A stretch of 32,819 nucleotides of DNA from Magnetococcales bacterium (GCA_015234045.1 JADFWU010000036.1:1-32819), one strand, 5' to 3'. Positions 22,960 to 32,819 are shown, numbered from the stretch's first letter. Notes: generated by a model not told the origin, from the letters alone. Made by a program: numbers and translations.

Positions 22960-24371
22960 CAGTCTGCGTGTCCATATTTTTTTGCAAATGCATGTCCTTT
23001 GGCGGAGATGTCGCCAGCGCCTAGAAACAGTGCCACATCACCGGGTTCCAACTGGTCATTCAGTTGCTCCATCCAATCATCACTGCGTGGCAATGGGAAC
23101 GCCGGGATGCCGCTTTCACGGGCAACACCTTCGGTTAAGAACGCCTGTCCACCTTGATCCAAAGGGCCTGGTGGTGGCGTTTCTCCAGCGGGATAGATCG
23201 CATCGACAAAGACCCTGTCTGAACTTGAAAAACAGCGTAGAAAGGCATCCAGGCTGTTTCTGACCCGGCTGAAGCGATGGGGTTGGAAAATGGCAACGAT
23301 CCGGCGTCCTTGATAGGCGGCTCGTGCTGCTTCCAAAGTGGCGCGTATCTCTTCCGGGTGGTGGGCGTAATCATCAATCAGAGTGCGTTTAGGGCTATCC
23401 GTCATGAGGGTGAAGCGTCGTTGTACGCCAGTAAAGCCCTGAAGTGCAGTGCCGATCACCTCCCAGGAGATGCCGAGTTCACGGGCCACGGCAATAGCGG
23501 CCAGAGCGTTGGCAACGTTGTGTTTGCCAGGCAGAGAGAGTGACAGTGCCATCTCATGGTCAACTGTACCCCGATAGCGATTGCGATATCTGAGAGTAAA
23601 ATGGGTCAACGGTCCTTCCTGACGGATATCCAGGGCTTGATAGTCTACATCTTGACCAAATCCGTAGAGTACGACCCGTTTATCTTCCAGATCTGGCACC
23701 AAAGCGGCTACCTCGGGATGATCCTGGAAAAGCACAGCCAGACCATAGAAAGGCAGGCGGCCAACGAATGTTTTAAACGCGGCACGGACTGCATCGAAAT
23801 CACCGTAATGGTCCATATGTTCAGGGTCCATGTTGGTGACCACACCGATGGTGGCAGGTAGCTTGAGAAAAGAGCCATCACTCTCATCAGCTTCAGTGAC
23901 CATGAACTCACCTTCACCAATACGCGCGTTGCTGGCGAAGGCGTTAACAATGCCGCCATTGATCACGGTTGGATCAAGGCCCGCATCACCTAAAATGGTT
24001 GCAGTCAGAGAAGTAGTGGTTGTTTTGCCATGGGTGCCGGCAATGGCAATACCATATTTCAGGCGCATCAACTCTGCCAACATCTCGGCCCGTGGCACCA
24101 CTGGAATTCTCAGCCTGCGTGCCATCTCAACTTCCGGGTTATCCCGTTTGATGGCAGAGGAGCACACCACGGCATCCGCTCCGTTTACATGCTCGGCTTT
24201 ATGGCCTTTGTGGACCACTACACCCTGAGAGCGCAAGCGCTGTACATTGGCATTTTCAGACAGGTCACTACCGGAGACCGTGTAACCCAAATTGACTAGA
24301 ATTTCGGCAATACCACTCATCCCAATGCCGCCGATACCTACAAAATGAAGGAGTTTGATTGAGCTATACAT
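22959..24371 (-). CDS. murC: UDP-N-acetylmuramate--L-alanine ligase MurC
   Basis: Adds L-Ala to UDP-MurNAc, the first amino acid of the stem peptide. The 470-aa product begins 'LLHFVGIGGIGMSGIAEIL' (Rossmann-like UDP-binding motif), has the ATP loop 'AGTHGKTTTT' at residues 111-120, 'EADESDGSFL', 'NMDPEHMDHYG' and 'IDDYAHHPEEI' in the C-terminal domain. It starts 38 nt after the murG stop and overlaps murB by one base. Confidence 0.97.
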   Translation of the reverse strand: MYSSIKLLHFVGIGGIGMSGIAEILVNLGYTVSGSDLSENANVQRLRSQGVVVHKGHKAEHVNGADAVVCSSAIKRDNPEVEMARRLRIPVVPRAEMLAELMRLKYGIAIAGTHGKTTTTSLTATILGDAGLDPTVINGGIVNAFASNARIGEGEFMVTEADESDGSFLKLPATIGVVTNMDPEHMDHYGDFDAVRAAFKTFVGRLPFYGLAVLFQDHPEVAALVPDLEDKRVVLYGFGQDVDYQALDIRQEGPLTHFTLRYRNRYRGTVDHEMALSLSLPGKHNVANALAAIAVARELGISWEVIGTALQGFTGVQRRFTLMTDSPKRTLIDDYAHHPEEIRATLEAARAAYQGRRIVAIFQPHRFSRVRNSLDAFLRCFSSSDRVFVDAIYPAGETPPPGPLDQGGQAFLTEGVARESGIPAFPLPRSDDWMEQLNDQLEPGDVALFLGAGDISAKGHAFAKKYGHAD

Positions 24372-24409
24372 GGTTGTTCGGCCTCATGAGGAGAGTGTTT
24401 TTTTATCTA

Positions 24410-25516
24410 TCAGGAGATCATATCCGATAGATGCTGTGCGATATCGCGTGCAGCTTGTGGGCGGCCCATTTTTTTGGCCTGTTTGCCAACCTCTAACAAT
24501 TTGTCAGGGTGTGCGAGATGGGTGGCGAGCAGTTGGGTCAGCCATTCGGTGGTGAGCGTGCTCTGCTGTTGCATCCATCCACCACCAGCATCAACCAGAG
24601 ACTGTGCATTGGCTGTTTGATGGTCATCGGTGGCATAGGGATAGGGAATCAGTAACGCAGGCTTGGCCATGGCGGTAATCTCGGCCACACTGGTGGCACC
24701 TGCTCGACAAATGACCAGATCAGCCCACTGATAGGCTGTGGCCATATCGTTGATAAAATCACTGACACGCGCTGTAATACCGCTTTGTTGATAGCGCAGG
24801 CTCAGGGCTTCCACTTCTGGTTTACGGGCTTGTTGACGCACTTCAACAGAGCTGGCCTTTTCACCAAGACCATCAATTGCATCAGGAATAATCTCACTGA
24901 AGATACTGGCTCCCTGACTGCCACCGAATACCAGTAGGCGCAGTGGTCGCATTGTGTTGAAATGGTCTGGATAGGGTGTGTTTGGTGTCTGGATACGCTC
25001 TAGAAATGCAGCGCGAACCGGATTGCCGGTCAGTATGGTACGTTCTGGGATAAAGGCGCTTTTTGCCTCGGGAAAACTGATAAAAATCCGATGCGCCCAA
25101 CGGCCCAATTTACGATTGGCCAGACCGGGTAGGGCATTTTGTTCATGTAAAGCCGTTGGCCGACCACTCAGACGCGCCGCTGCAACAGCCGGAGCGGATG
25201 CATAACCACCAACACCCATTACCACATGAGGATCAAATTGTTTCACAATCCGTTGGGCCTGCAACAGGGCACGCGGAAGGCCCATCACGGTATGCAAACG
25301 CCGTATGATGCCGCCGCCTTTGAGTTGGCCAACCTTGAGGGTTTTCAGATTGCGTCCCATCTTTGGAAGAATGCGTGCTTCCAACCCGCGTTCTGTGCCA
25401 ACAAACAGCGTTTCACCACCACGTGCTTCCCAGGCTTCAGCCACTGCCAAAGCGGGAAAAAGATGACCGCCGGTGCCACCACCGGCAATGAGTAAGCGCT
25501 GTGGTGCGTTATTCAA
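24410..25516 (-). CDS. murG: lipid II synthase, UDP-GlcNAc transferase MurG
   Basis: Membrane-associated GT28 glycosyltransferase that adds GlcNAc to lipid I to form lipid II. The 368-aa product has 'LLIAGGGTGGHLFPALAVAE' at the N-terminus, 'GVGGYASAPAVAAARLSGRPTALHEQNALPG', 'LLVFGGSQGASIFSEIIP' and 'DLVICRAGATSVAEITAMAKPALLIPYPYATDDHQ', the donor-binding region. It starts at 25516, overlapping the ftsW stop by 4 nt (ATGA). Confidence 0.97.
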   Translation of the reverse strand: MNNAPQRLLIAGGGTGGHLFPALAVAEAWEARGGETLFVGTERGLEARILPKMGRNLKTLKVGQLKGGGIIRRLHTVMGLPRALLQAQRIVKQFDPHVVMGVGGYASAPAVAAARLSGRPTALHEQNALPGLANRKLGRWAHRIFISFPEAKSAFIPERTILTGNPVRAAFLERIQTPNTPYPDHFNTMRPLRLLVFGGSQGASIFSEIIPDAIDGLGEKASSVEVRQQARKPEVEALSLRYQQSGITARVSDFINDMATAYQWADLVICRAGATSVAEITAMAKPALLIPYPYATDDHQTANAQSLVDAGGGWMQQQSTLTTEWLTQLLATHLAHPDKLLEVGKQAKKMGRPQAARDIAQHLSDMIS

Positions 25517-26775
25517 TGGCCATCACCTTTTTTTAGCATGCTGCGTACTTTGTCAGATTCCGCTTTGGGCTTGGTGCGTTTTTTTGCCTCTTTGAGTTCA
25601 GGGTCTATGCTGCCAGCAACCGGAACAGTGCGTGAAAAAGAGAGCAAAAGGCCAACGATCAGCATGGTGATAATGAGGGAAGAACCACCATAACTCACCA
25701 AGGGCAGGGTCAACCCTTTAGGCGGTAATAGACCCATGACCACGCCCATATTGGCTAATGATTGTGTGCCGATTAAAATGGCAAATCCAGCGGATGAGAG
25801 TTGAGCAAACCGGTTGTTGCTGAATCGGGCAATCCGAAATGCACGCCATGTCAATAAAGCGAACAGGCCGATGATCAGCAGTACCACAAATAGCCCAAGC
25901 TCTTCACCGATCACTGCCAGAATGAAATCGGTATGTGATTCTGGTAGGTAGAACTGTTTTTGTTGGCCTTCACCAAGTCCGGTGCCGCTTATGCCGCCAT
26001 TGCCAAATGCCAACAGGGACTGCACCAGTTGGAAATCACTGCCCAGCGGGTCATCCCACGGATCGAGAAACGAGGTGATACGCTGAACACGATACGGTGC
26101 CATCAATACGCCAATAGCCGCTGCCGGAACAGCGGCCAGAATGAGGGTGGCAATCCAACCAAATGGAATGCCAGCGACAAACACCATGCCCAATACCACT
26201 GAGCCGGTAATCAGGGTAGTGCCGAAGTCCGGCTCATTCATTAAAAGCGATGCTGCGATTATATAGAGAATCAGAATCGGAGCCAGACCACCTTTGAATC
26301 GGGTGACCCGTTCCGGTTGTAACGTCATCAGATGTGCCAGAAACAGTACCAATGTAACCTTGAACAGCTCAGAGGGTTGCATGGTGGTGAAACGAAAATT
26401 GATCCAACGCCGCGCACCACCGCCTTCAATTCCTACTCCCGGAATCAAAACCAACGCCAGCATGAGCAGTGAGACCCAGAAGCCAATGCGGCCCAACTGT
26501 TGGATGGTTGGTATGGGCATTTTGCTTACATAGGCCAATACCATGGTGCCCAGAAGGGCAAAAAAGCCATTGCGTAGGGCATAGTGTGCCGGGTCGTCAA
26601 ATTTCTTCAATGCAATGGGTGATGAAGCTGAGTAGACCATCACCAAACCGATCACTACCAAGACAAAAGCAATACCTGCGATCCAAAGATCGGGTGGACC
26701 GATGTGACCATCGTTAGGTGCTTTGCTGTCTTGTTGATTGGTTTTACTGTTGTTAAAAAGTTCACTCAAGCGCAT
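25513..26775 (-). CDS. ftsW: peptidoglycan glycosyltransferase FtsW
   Basis: SEDS-family integral membrane polymerase of septal peptidoglycan, working with FtsI. The 420-aa product has about ten hydrophobic helices and the SEDS signatures 'VMVYSASSPIA', 'GGARRWINF', 'LLMNEPDFGTTLI', 'FGNGGISGTGLGEGQQKQFYLPESHTDFILAVIGEELG' and 'GLLPPKGLTLPLVSYGGSS'. The conserved Asp of 'ESHTDFI' lies in the catalytic extracytoplasmic loop. ATG at 26775 overlaps the murD 3' end by 14 nt; longer starts would lie deep in murD. The basic C-terminal tail of about 40 residues is cytoplasmic. Confidence 0.96.
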   Translation of the reverse strand: MRLSELFNNSKTNQQDSKAPNDGHIGPPDLWIAGIAFVLVVIGLVMVYSASSPIALKKFDDPAHYALRNGFFALLGTMVLAYVSKMPIPTIQQLGRIGFWVSLLMLALVLIPGVGIEGGGARRWINFRFTTMQPSELFKVTLVLFLAHLMTLQPERVTRFKGGLAPILILYIIAASLLMNEPDFGTTLITGSVVLGMVFVAGIPFGWIATLILAAVPAAAIGVLMAPYRVQRITSFLDPWDDPLGSDFQLVQSLLAFGNGGISGTGLGEGQQKQFYLPESHTDFILAVIGEELGLFVVLLIIGLFALLTWRAFRIARFSNNRFAQLSSAGFAILIGTQSLANMGVVMGLLPPKGLTLPLVSYGGSSLIITMLIVGLLLSFSRTVPVAGSIDPELKEAKKRTKPKAESDKVRSMLKKGDGH

Positions 26776-28177
26776 GAACTGCCTCCCGGAATCGGTCGCC
26801 CCGATCTTCAAAACTTTTGAACATGTCAAAGGAGGTGCAGGCAGGAGAGAGCAATACTGCGCCACCTGGTTGAGCTGCTGCACGGGCTTTTTCTATCGCT
26901 TCATGAAGTGATGAAGCGTGATGCAGTGTTGTGGCATCGTGCCAGATTTGAGCCATTTTTTTGCTGGCTTCACCGATTAGAATGACCGCATCACACCGCT
27001 GTTGGATCAATGAGGTCAGTGGTGAGAAATCACTGTTTTTATCTCGTCCACCGGCAATCAATACCACCGCGTTGTCAAACGAGCTGAGAGACTCGATTAC
27101 CGCGCCAACATTGGTGCCTTTGGAATCATTGTAGTAGTTCACACCATCCAGAGCGCGTATCCATTCCATGCGATGAGGCAGGCCTGGGAATGTTTTTAAT
27201 ACCAGGCGGATCGCCTCAATTGATGCACCCATGGTCAGTGCTGCGGCTGCGGCTGCGGCTGCATTAGCGCGGTTGTGACCGCCGGTCATGAGAATCTCAT
27301 CCAGGTTGATCACGATGATGGGATCAGCACCACGATGATCAATCAGCTGATTGTCTTTGGTGTAGAGACCACCAACAACCGTTTTTTGGTTGGAAAAAGG
27401 CACAATCCGCACGCCTTTTTTGCTGAGTTGTTCAATCCATGTCTCAGTAAAGGCCGGATCATCGGCATTGATCACCGCGATATCACCGGCACCTTGAGAT
27501 CTGAACAGATTCTGCTTTGCAGTCAGATAGGCATCCAAGCCTGAATAGCGATCCAAATGGTCTTGGCTCACGTTGAGTAAGACACCGACTTTAGGCCGAA
27601 AATGGAGCGTGCTTTCCAGTTGAAAAGAGGAGAGTTCCAGCACATAGCCCGGTGTGTTTTGATCCCAGAGCGAGAGTGCAGCCTGTCCGAGGTTGCCGCC
27701 CACTTTGACCGGAATATCCGATTGCTGAAGCATCTCACCGATCAAGGTGGTTACTGTTGATTTACCATTGGTTCCGGTGATACCAATGAAAAAAGGTTCA
27801 CGCCCGGCCATATTGCGGTTTCGGCTATGACGATACATCCATTCAACGTCATTGATAACCGGTGTGCCGTGCTGTAATGCTGGTTGAAGGCCCGGATGGG
27901 TTTTGGCGATACCCGGCGAAAGGAGTACGGCTGAGGCATGTGCCAATTGTTGTTCAGGCAATGGACCTGAAAAACAGGTGACCAGCGGATCAGACCAGAG
28001 TGCGGAAAGTTGGGCCGCATCCATGCGTTCATCACATGCCAGAACCGGGATATTCTGTTGAATCAGAAAATCAACCGCCGCACGACCTGAAATACCGAGT
28101 CCAACCACCGCAACTGGTGGGTGTTCAGTTGTTCGTTTTGATGCCGCTTTCTGTGCCGTGTCTGCACTATTCTCCAT
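26762..28177 (-). CDS. murD: UDP-N-acetylmuramoylalanine--D-glutamate ligase MurD
   Basis: Adds D-Glu to UDP-MurNAc-L-Ala. The 471-aa product carries 'VAVVGLGISGRAAVDFL' (UDP-binding), the ATP loop 'GITGTNGKSTVTTL' at about 132-145, 'VLELSSFQLES', 'NVSQDHLDRY' and 'YYNDSKGTNVGAVIESL'. The first 20 residues are extra and polar. After the domain junction at 'GGHNRANA' comes a run of eight alanines encoded by an imperfectly extended CTGCGG hexamer repeat (27241-27262). It begins 1 nt after the mraY stop and overlaps ftsW. Confidence 0.96.
   Translation of the reverse strand: MENSADTAQKAASKRTTEHPPVAVVGLGISGRAAVDFLIQQNIPVLACDERMDAAQLSALWSDPLVTCFSGPLPEQQLAHASAVLLSPGIAKTHPGLQPALQHGTPVINDVEWMYRHSRNRNMAGREPFFIGITGTNGKSTVTTLIGEMLQQSDIPVKVGGNLGQAALSLWDQNTPGYVLELSSFQLESTLHFRPKVGVLLNVSQDHLDRYSGLDAYLTAKQNLFRSQGAGDIAVINADDPAFTETWIEQLSKKGVRIVPFSNQKTVVGGLYTKDNQLIDHRGADPIIVINLDEILMTGGHNRANAAAAAAAALTMGASIEAIRLVLKTFPGLPHRMEWIRALDGVNYYNDSKGTNVGAVIESLSSFDNAVVLIAGGRDKNSDFSPLTSLIQQRCDAVILIGEASKKMAQIWHDATTLHHASSLHEAIEKARAAAQPGGAVLLSPACTSFDMFKSFEDRGDRFREAVHALE
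27241..27262. repeat. CTGCGG hexanucleotide repeat inside murD
   Basis: Three full CTGCGG units plus CTGC run without interruption. On the coding strand they read as GCC/GCA-type alanine codons and make the poly-Ala run after 'HNRANA'. Because the unit is six bases, changes in copy number would keep the reading frame. Confidence 0.8.
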
Positions 28178-28178
28178 A

Positions 28179-29264
28179 TTAGCGCACCTTCAATGTGGCC
28201 AGGCCAATCAAGGCCAAGATGATGGAGATGATCCAGAAACGGACAATCACTTTGGGTTCAGGCCAGCCTTTGAGTTCAAAATGGTGGTGGATTGGTGCCA
28301 TTCGAAAGACCCGTTTGCCGACCAGTTTGAATGAGGCAACCTGGATAATCACCGAAAGGGTTTCCATGACAAATACGCCGCCGACAATGGCCAGAACAAT
28401 TTCATGTTTGGTCATCAAAGCCACACCACCGAGTGCCGCACCCAGAGAGAGAGAGCCGACATCACCCATGAATACTTGAGCAGGATAGGTGTTAAACCAC
28501 AAAAAGCCCAACGCTGCACCGACCATGGCACCGCAAAAAATGGAGAGTTCGCCAGCGCCAGCGATAAAGGGAATACCCAGATAGGTGGAGAAATGATAGT
28601 GACCAGCCAGATAGGCAATGATCATAAAGCTGGCAGCTGAGAGCATTGCCGGTCCGATGGCCAGACCATCCAAACCATCCGTCAGATTGACTGCATTGCC
28701 AGCACCAACAATGACCAGAATCGAAAAGGGAAAAAAGAGCCAGCCCAGTTCAATCAAGGCATCTTTAAACAGTGGCAATGCCAGATCACCAAATGAGGCA
28801 CCGGAATAGTGTTGCAACGCATAAGCCGCACCGATGGCAATAGCCGACTGCATGGCAAAACGCAGTTTACCCGGGACACCACGTGTATTGCGGCGCACCA
28901 CTTTCAACATATCGTCCCAAAAACCGATCGCACCAAATCCTATGGTCACTGCCAGAATAATCAGGATAAACGGATTGGTAAGATTGGCCCAAAGCAGGGT
29001 CGGAACGATCAAGGCAAGCAGAATCAGTGTGCCGCCCATGGTAGGCGTGCCGGTTTTTTCCAGAATATGGCGCTCAGGTCCATCCTCACGGATGGGCTGA
29101 CCGGTTTTTTGGAGGCGTTGCAGGGTGCGAATCATCCATGGTCCGATCACAAACGAAAGGATCAGCGCGGTAAGCATGGCACCGATGGTTCTAAAGGTGA
29201 TGTATTTGAATATATTCAGTGCGGAAAACTGATCCGCCATGGGATAGAGCAGATGGTATAGCAT
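28179..29264 (-). CDS. mraY: phospho-N-acetylmuramoyl-pentapeptide-transferase MraY
   Basis: Integral membrane enzyme that moves phospho-MurNAc-pentapeptide to undecaprenyl phosphate, forming lipid I. The 361-aa product has about ten hydrophobic helices and the family motifs '[11 protein letters not shown]', 'FWDDMLKV' (catalytic Asp pair), '[16 protein letters not shown]', '[11 protein letters not shown]' and '[23 protein letters not shown]'. Length equals the family norm (E. coli 360 aa). It starts 2 nt after the murF stop. Confidence 0.98.
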   Translation of the reverse strand: MLYHLLYPMADQFSALNIFKYITFRTIGAMLTALILSFVIGPWMIRTLQRLQKTGQPIREDGPERHILEKTGTPTMGGTLILLALIVPTLLWANLTNPFILIILAVTIGFGAIGFWDDMLKVVRRNTRGVPGKLRFAMQSAIAIGAAYALQHYSGASFGDLALPLFKDALIELGWLFFPFSILVIVGAGNAVNLTDGLDGLAIGPAMLSAASFMIIAYLAGHYHFSTYLGIPFIAGAGELSIFCGAMVGAALGFLWFNTYPAQVFMGDVGSLSLGAALGGVALMTKHEIVLAIVGGVFVMETLSVIIQVASFKLVGKRVFRMAPIHHHFELKGWPEPKVIVRFWIISIILALIGLATLKVR

Positions 29265-29266
29265 GG

Positions 29267-30685
29267 TTACGCCTTCCTCGCCCTGAGGGCTTCAACGATT
29301 CGTTCCATCCGCATGCCACGGGAGCCTTTGACCAGGATGACATCACCGGGTTGGAGCTGTTTCAGTAGACTGCCATCAAGCCATTGTGCTGGATCATCAT
29401 GATGACCGGTAATCAAACCGGGCAGGTTTTGTGCTTCGTGATGCAGGGCCGCCATGCATTTTCCAGCAGTAAACAGGCCTTGGATACGGCTGTCTTGTAT
29501 CACATTGGTGAGTCTTGCGTGGCGTTTATCTTCTTCTTCACCCAGTTCCAACATATCGCCAAGGATAGCAATGCGACGGCCAGAGCCAGAAGGTGTCAGA
29601 TAGCGATCCAACAACCGCAGTGCCGAACGCATGGAGCCGGGATTGGCATTATAGGTATCATCCACCACAGTCCAACCACCAAGGCAGCTGTGCATTTCAC
29701 CACGACCGGCAGGTAGTTTGAAATCGCTTAGTCCATCAATGATCTCTTGGGCGGTCAGATCCATCTGAAAGCCCACTTCAGCAGCGGCCAGGGCGTTGGC
29801 AACCATGTGACTGCCGGGATAGCTCAGACTGATCGGCAGGATTTTATCCTGTCTCTGCATGGAAAAGCAAAAGCGACCGTTTTCCAAAACCGGTGTGCCG
29901 ATCAAGACAATCTGATCGGCTGGATTTCTGCTATCATCGCGGGGTTTGACATCGAACCAGCGAATCGGTGCTTGAGAGACCATTTCCAGAAGATCAGCAA
30001 ATCGATCCCGAGCCGGAAGAATAGCTATGCCATCATCGGGAAGAGCGGCGGGCAGTTCACTTTTAGCGCGGGCAATATCTTCCAGTGACTCAAAAGCCGC
30101 CATGTGTGCAGGCATGATATTGGTTACTACGCCGATATCCGGGCGGGCCAGTTTGGTGAGATGATCGATTTCTCCAGCAGCGCTCATGCCCATTTCAACC
30201 ACCAGAACTTCGGTCTCGGTGGGCATATTCAACAGCGTTAATGGTACGCCAATATGATTGTTAAAATTGCCTTGGGTTGCGTGAGTCTTATAGCGCTGTT
30301 TCAGGCAGGCGGTGACCATCTCTTTTACGGTGGTTTTACCGGATGAACCGGTGATTGCAATCACACGCGGTGCGATGCGTTCACGCCAAGCATGGCCCAA
30401 CCGGGAAAGAGCGTCCAAAGTATCCGGCACCAAAAACACAGGAATATCGACCGGTTGATCCGGTTGTCGCTCGGCAATAATGGCACTGCATCCCGCTTCT
30501 ATTGCGTGCGGAATAAAGCGATGACCATCCAGTCGATCACCACGCAGAGCCGCATAGATCTCACCGGGTTTCAATGTTCGTGTGTCGATGGATAGACCGG
30601 TAAAGGGTATGTTTTGTTGTCCAGAGTGATCACCTGTCAATGTGGGATTGAGTGCCTCTTTTATGAAAGTGGCATCGAAAATCAT
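29267..30685 (-). CDS. murF: UDP-MurNAc-tripeptide--D-alanyl-D-alanine ligase MurF
   Basis: Adds the D-Ala-D-Ala dipeptide to finish the pentapeptide precursor. The 472-aa product has '[17 protein letters not shown]' in the substrate domain, the ATP loop '[14 protein letters not shown]' at about 110-123, '[13 protein letters not shown]', '[12 protein letters not shown]' and '[17 protein letters not shown]' in the C-terminal domain, ending '[18 protein letters not shown]'. It overlaps the murE stop by 4 nt and uses the product of ddl from the same cluster. Confidence 0.97.
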   Translation of the reverse strand: MIFDATFIKEALNPTLTGDHSGQQNIPFTGLSIDTRTLKPGEIYAALRGDRLDGHRFIPHAIEAGCSAIIAERQPDQPVDIPVFLVPDTLDALSRLGHAWRERIAPRVIAITGSSGKTTVKEMVTACLKQRYKTHATQGNFNNHIGVPLTLLNMPTETEVLVVEMGMSAAGEIDHLTKLARPDIGVVTNIMPAHMAAFESLEDIARAKSELPAALPDDGIAILPARDRFADLLEMVSQAPIRWFDVKPRDDSRNPADQIVLIGTPVLENGRFCFSMQRQDKILPISLSYPGSHMVANALAAAEVGFQMDLTAQEIIDGLSDFKLPAGRGEMHSCLGGWTVVDDTYNANPGSMRSALRLLDRYLTPSGSGRRIAILGDMLELGEEEDKRHARLTNVIQDSRIQGLFTAGKCMAALHHEAQNLPGLITGHHDDPAQWLDGSLLKQLQPGDVILVKGSRGMRMERIVEALRARKA

Positions 30686-32274
30686 AGACTGCCCTCCGGT
30701 CGGGCTAGATATTCCATTCGTTGCAGGCTGGCCAGGGCAATACCACAGTCGTCAAAGGGAATCTTCCTATCTGCGACAATCTGGTATTGCTCATGACCTT
30801 TTCCGGCAATCAATACCGTATCATTTGGTCCTGCCACACTCAGAGCCCAGTCAATGGCGCGATGTCGGTCTCCGATCATTTCACAACGGCTACCGGGATA
30901 GCGGTCTTTTTCGGCGACTGCGGCATAGCCGCTCTGAATCTCCATGCGGATCGCAGCTGGATCTTCACTGCGTGGGTTATCATCGGTAATGACGCTAATA
31001 TCACCAAAACGGGCGGCCACTTCGCCCATGAGAGCGCGTTTGCCTTTATCTCGATCACCGCCACAACCAAATACTGTAATGATTCGGTTACGGGTGAATT
31101 CACGCGCAGTGGTCAACAGGCGTTCCAACGCTTCTGGTGTATGGGCGTAATCCACAAAGACATTACAGGGTTGACCGGCCCGAATTGGCTGAAGTCGTCC
31201 ACCGGCGGGATTGAATCGGTTCAATCCGGTTTGAATTGGTGTATCCGTTACGCCTAATTGTCGTGCCAGAGCCGCGGCAGTGAGGGCGTTGGCAACGTTG
31301 AACAGGCCAGGGCTGGGGAGCTGAACCTCCAGACGGGAATCCGAGGTTATCAGCGTAAAGTGGGTTCCTTGTGGTGATAGAGAGATGTCCGCCACACCGA
31401 TGACATTATCCTGTTTTGGTTCATTCAAAGTGGTGCCGATCCAGGGTGTGTCTTTAGGGAGTTGATCAACCAGCTTTTGACCATGGTCATCATCCAGATT
31501 GATCACCGCACCTTTGGGAGGTGGCTCGGTGAATAGACGGCTTTTTGCTTTGAAATAGTGTTCCAAATCGCCGTGATAATCCAGATGATCCCGGCTCAGA
31601 TTGGTAAAAGCCGCACTCTGAAAGCCAAGACCTGCCGTGCGCTTCTGTTCAAGAGCGTGGGATGAGACTTCCATAATTGCCACGGTGCATTCGGCGTTGA
31701 CCATTTCGGCCAAAATAGGATGTAGGGCGATGGGATCGGGTGTGGTCAGTGGATTATCCATTTTCACTGAGCCAAAAAAAATCCCCGTAGTGCCGATAAT
31801 ACCCGGTTTAAAGCCGGCGCAATTGAGAATTGAGCCCAGCATGGCGGCAACAGTGGTTTTACCATTGGTGCCGGTGATGCCGATGATTTTTAGATGTTTA
31901 TCCGGGTATCCACTGAAGGCTGCGGCGATATGGGCCAGCGCTTCACGGGGGTTGGGGTGGATCAGCCGTCCAATGTTTTCATGGGTTTGCAGGGCACCAT
32001 CAGAACGCAGAACCGTGCCTTTACCCAGCTTGGCAGAACCATCATCCAAAATAGCTGTTGCGCCATTGATCAGCGCTTGTGGGATAAAATCTGAACCACG
32101 ATGGTTGAGACCATCCAGGGCGGCAAAGAGATTGCCGGAAAAGATATCATCAGTATGCACTGCCAGGCCGGTGAGTGTGTGGTCTGGTCCTTCGGCACGC
32201 GCACCGGGAATGGCTTTAGCCAATCCATAAAGTGTACGAATGGCCTCACCGTTTCTTACAGAAATGGCCGTCAT
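30682..32274 (-). CDS. murE: UDP-MurNAc-tripeptide synthetase MurE (meso-DAP type)
   Basis: Adds meso-diaminopimelate to UDP-MurNAc-L-Ala-D-Glu. The 530-aa product contains the ATP loop 'GITGTNGKTTVAAML' (about 132-146), 'TTPDPIALHPILAEM', 'MEVSSHALEQKR', 'FTNLSRDHLDYHGD' and 'VDYAHTPEALERLL'. DNPR at residues 432-435 is the motif that selects meso-DAP over lysine, which predicts DAP-type peptidoglycan. It overlaps the end of ftsI by 4 nt. Confidence 0.97.
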   Translation of the reverse strand: MTAISVRNGEAIRTLYGLAKAIPGARAEGPDHTLTGLAVHTDDIFSGNLFAALDGLNHRGSDFIPQALINGATAILDDGSAKLGKGTVLRSDGALQTHENIGRLIHPNPREALAHIAAAFSGYPDKHLKIIGITGTNGKTTVAAMLGSILNCAGFKPGIIGTTGIFFGSVKMDNPLTTPDPIALHPILAEMVNAECTVAIMEVSSHALEQKRTAGLGFQSAAFTNLSRDHLDYHGDLEHYFKAKSRLFTEPPPKGAVINLDDDHGQKLVDQLPKDTPWIGTTLNEPKQDNVIGVADISLSPQGTHFTLITSDSRLEVQLPSPGLFNVANALTAAALARQLGVTDTPIQTGLNRFNPAGGRLQPIRAGQPCNVFVDYAHTPEALERLLTTAREFTRNRIITVFGCGGDRDKGKRALMGEVAARFGDISVITDDNPRSEDPAAIRMEIQSGYAAVAEKDRYPGSRCEMIGDRHRAIDWALSVAGPNDTVLIAGKGHEQYQIVADRKIPFDDCGIALASLQRMEYLARPEGSL

Positions 32275-32819
32275 TTCAAATAGAGCCGCAGGCGGCCTCC
32301 CGGAGTTTGATCTTGTTGATAGATGAGTCCGGAACCGCGTGCCAGAGGCACGATTCCTCGGCTGTGCAGCAGTTGTAGAGACTCACCCAGAGAAAGATCA
32401 TAGAATCCTTCGGGACCATCATCCAAACGGTCAGGATCAAAGACATAACCGGAAATAGGAGGCAGATTTGATTTTTTTGGTCGCTCGGGCAGGATGGAGA
32501 GCAGTGGTAGAACTTCTTCAGCAATCTCTTTGAAAATCGGTGCGGCCACCTGACCACCGTAATATTTACCTTCTGGTTCATCCACGCCAATAAAGATTGC
32601 CAATTGTGGGTCATGGGCCGGAATGAATCCAACAAATGAGGCAAAATAGCGCCCTTTGGCATAGCCACCCTGTTTGGACACTTTCCGGGCAGTACCGGTT
32701 TTTCCGCCTACCACATACCCTTCAACACTGGCACGTTTTGCGGTGCCTTCCGGGCTGACCACATCTACCATCATGTCACGCAATTTTTTGGATGTATCTT
32801 CTTTCAGGACACGGACGGG
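32271..32819 (-). CDS. ftsI: penicillin-binding protein FtsI (PBP3-like), C-terminal part, cut by window edge
   Basis: Only the last 182 residues lie in the window; the frame stays open to the right edge and reads PVRVLKEDTSKKLRDMM at its start. The KTGTA box of the transpeptidase domain ('GYVVGGKTGTARKVS') and the following 'YFASFVGFIPAHDPQLAIFIGVDEPEG' are clear. A C-terminal PASTA-like domain, about 60 residues long and ending 'GGRLRLYLK', follows. PASTA domains are absent from E. coli FtsI but occur in the PBPs of several other proteobacteria and Gram-positive bacteria. The position before murE supports septal FtsI rather than an elongation PBP2. Confidence 0.92.
   Translation of the reverse strand, partial: PVRVLKEDTSKKLRDMMVDVVSPEGTAKRASVEGYVVGGKTGTARKVSKQGGYAKGRYFASFVGFIPAHDPQLAIFIGVDEPEGKYYGGQVAAPIFKEIAEEVLPLLSILPERPKKSNLPPISGYVFDPDRLDDGPEGFYDLSLGESLQLLHSRGIVPLARGSGLIYQQDQTPGGRLRLYLK

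Overview
The window is a chromosomal segment of a Gram-negative bacterium. An LPS enzyme (LpxC), a lipoprotein carrier (LolA), meso-diaminopimelate-type MurE and an NtrY/NtrX pair point to a proteobacterium. The order lpxC, DUF4390 protein, ntrY, ntrX directly behind a complete dcw (division and cell wall) cluster fits beta-, zeta- or magnetococcal-type proteobacteria, but the exact lineage is inference and I would not name a genus. No rRNA, tRNA, CRISPR array, prophage or intact transposase gene was seen.

Layout. 1-309 is an AT-rich gene-free leader. 310-873 (+) and 898-1491 (-) are two convergent unrecognised genes. 1654-5949 (+) is a tightly packed operon lolA, yajQ, rimO, rarA, crcB with 3-11 nt gaps or 4-nt overlaps. 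5950-6402 is a hairpin-rich gene-free stretch leading into a large hybrid histidine kinase (6403-8565, +) whose ATP-binding domain is degenerate. tsaD (8696-9727, +) and gpsA (9944-10966, +) follow, with a short copy of a repeat element between them. A small amphi-Trp-family gene (11052-11330, +) is followed by two tandem, nearly identical 155-bp copies of the same repeat element, each carrying an extra internal palindrome.

From 11950 to the right edge everything is on the minus strand. Read in the direction of transcription (right to left): ftsI (C-terminal end only, cut by the window), murE, murF, mraY, murD, ftsW, murG, murC, murB, ddl, ftsQ, ftsA, ftsZ, then after a 346-bp gap lpxC, a DUF4390 lipoprotein-like gene, ntrY and ntrX. 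Together these make the UDP-MurNAc-pentapeptide and lipid II precursors, the septal synthase and the Z-ring. The lpxC unit adds lipid A synthesis and a membrane sensor with its regulator.

Most of the window is ordinary housekeeping sequence. The points worth a second look are the nested repeat family (9810-9887 and 11543-11856), the structured stretch 6063-6350, the degenerate catalytic domain of the hybrid kinase, and the NtrX homologue whose GAFTGA loop reads GALPGT. I see no convincing complete novel system; the repeat family is the nearest candidate.
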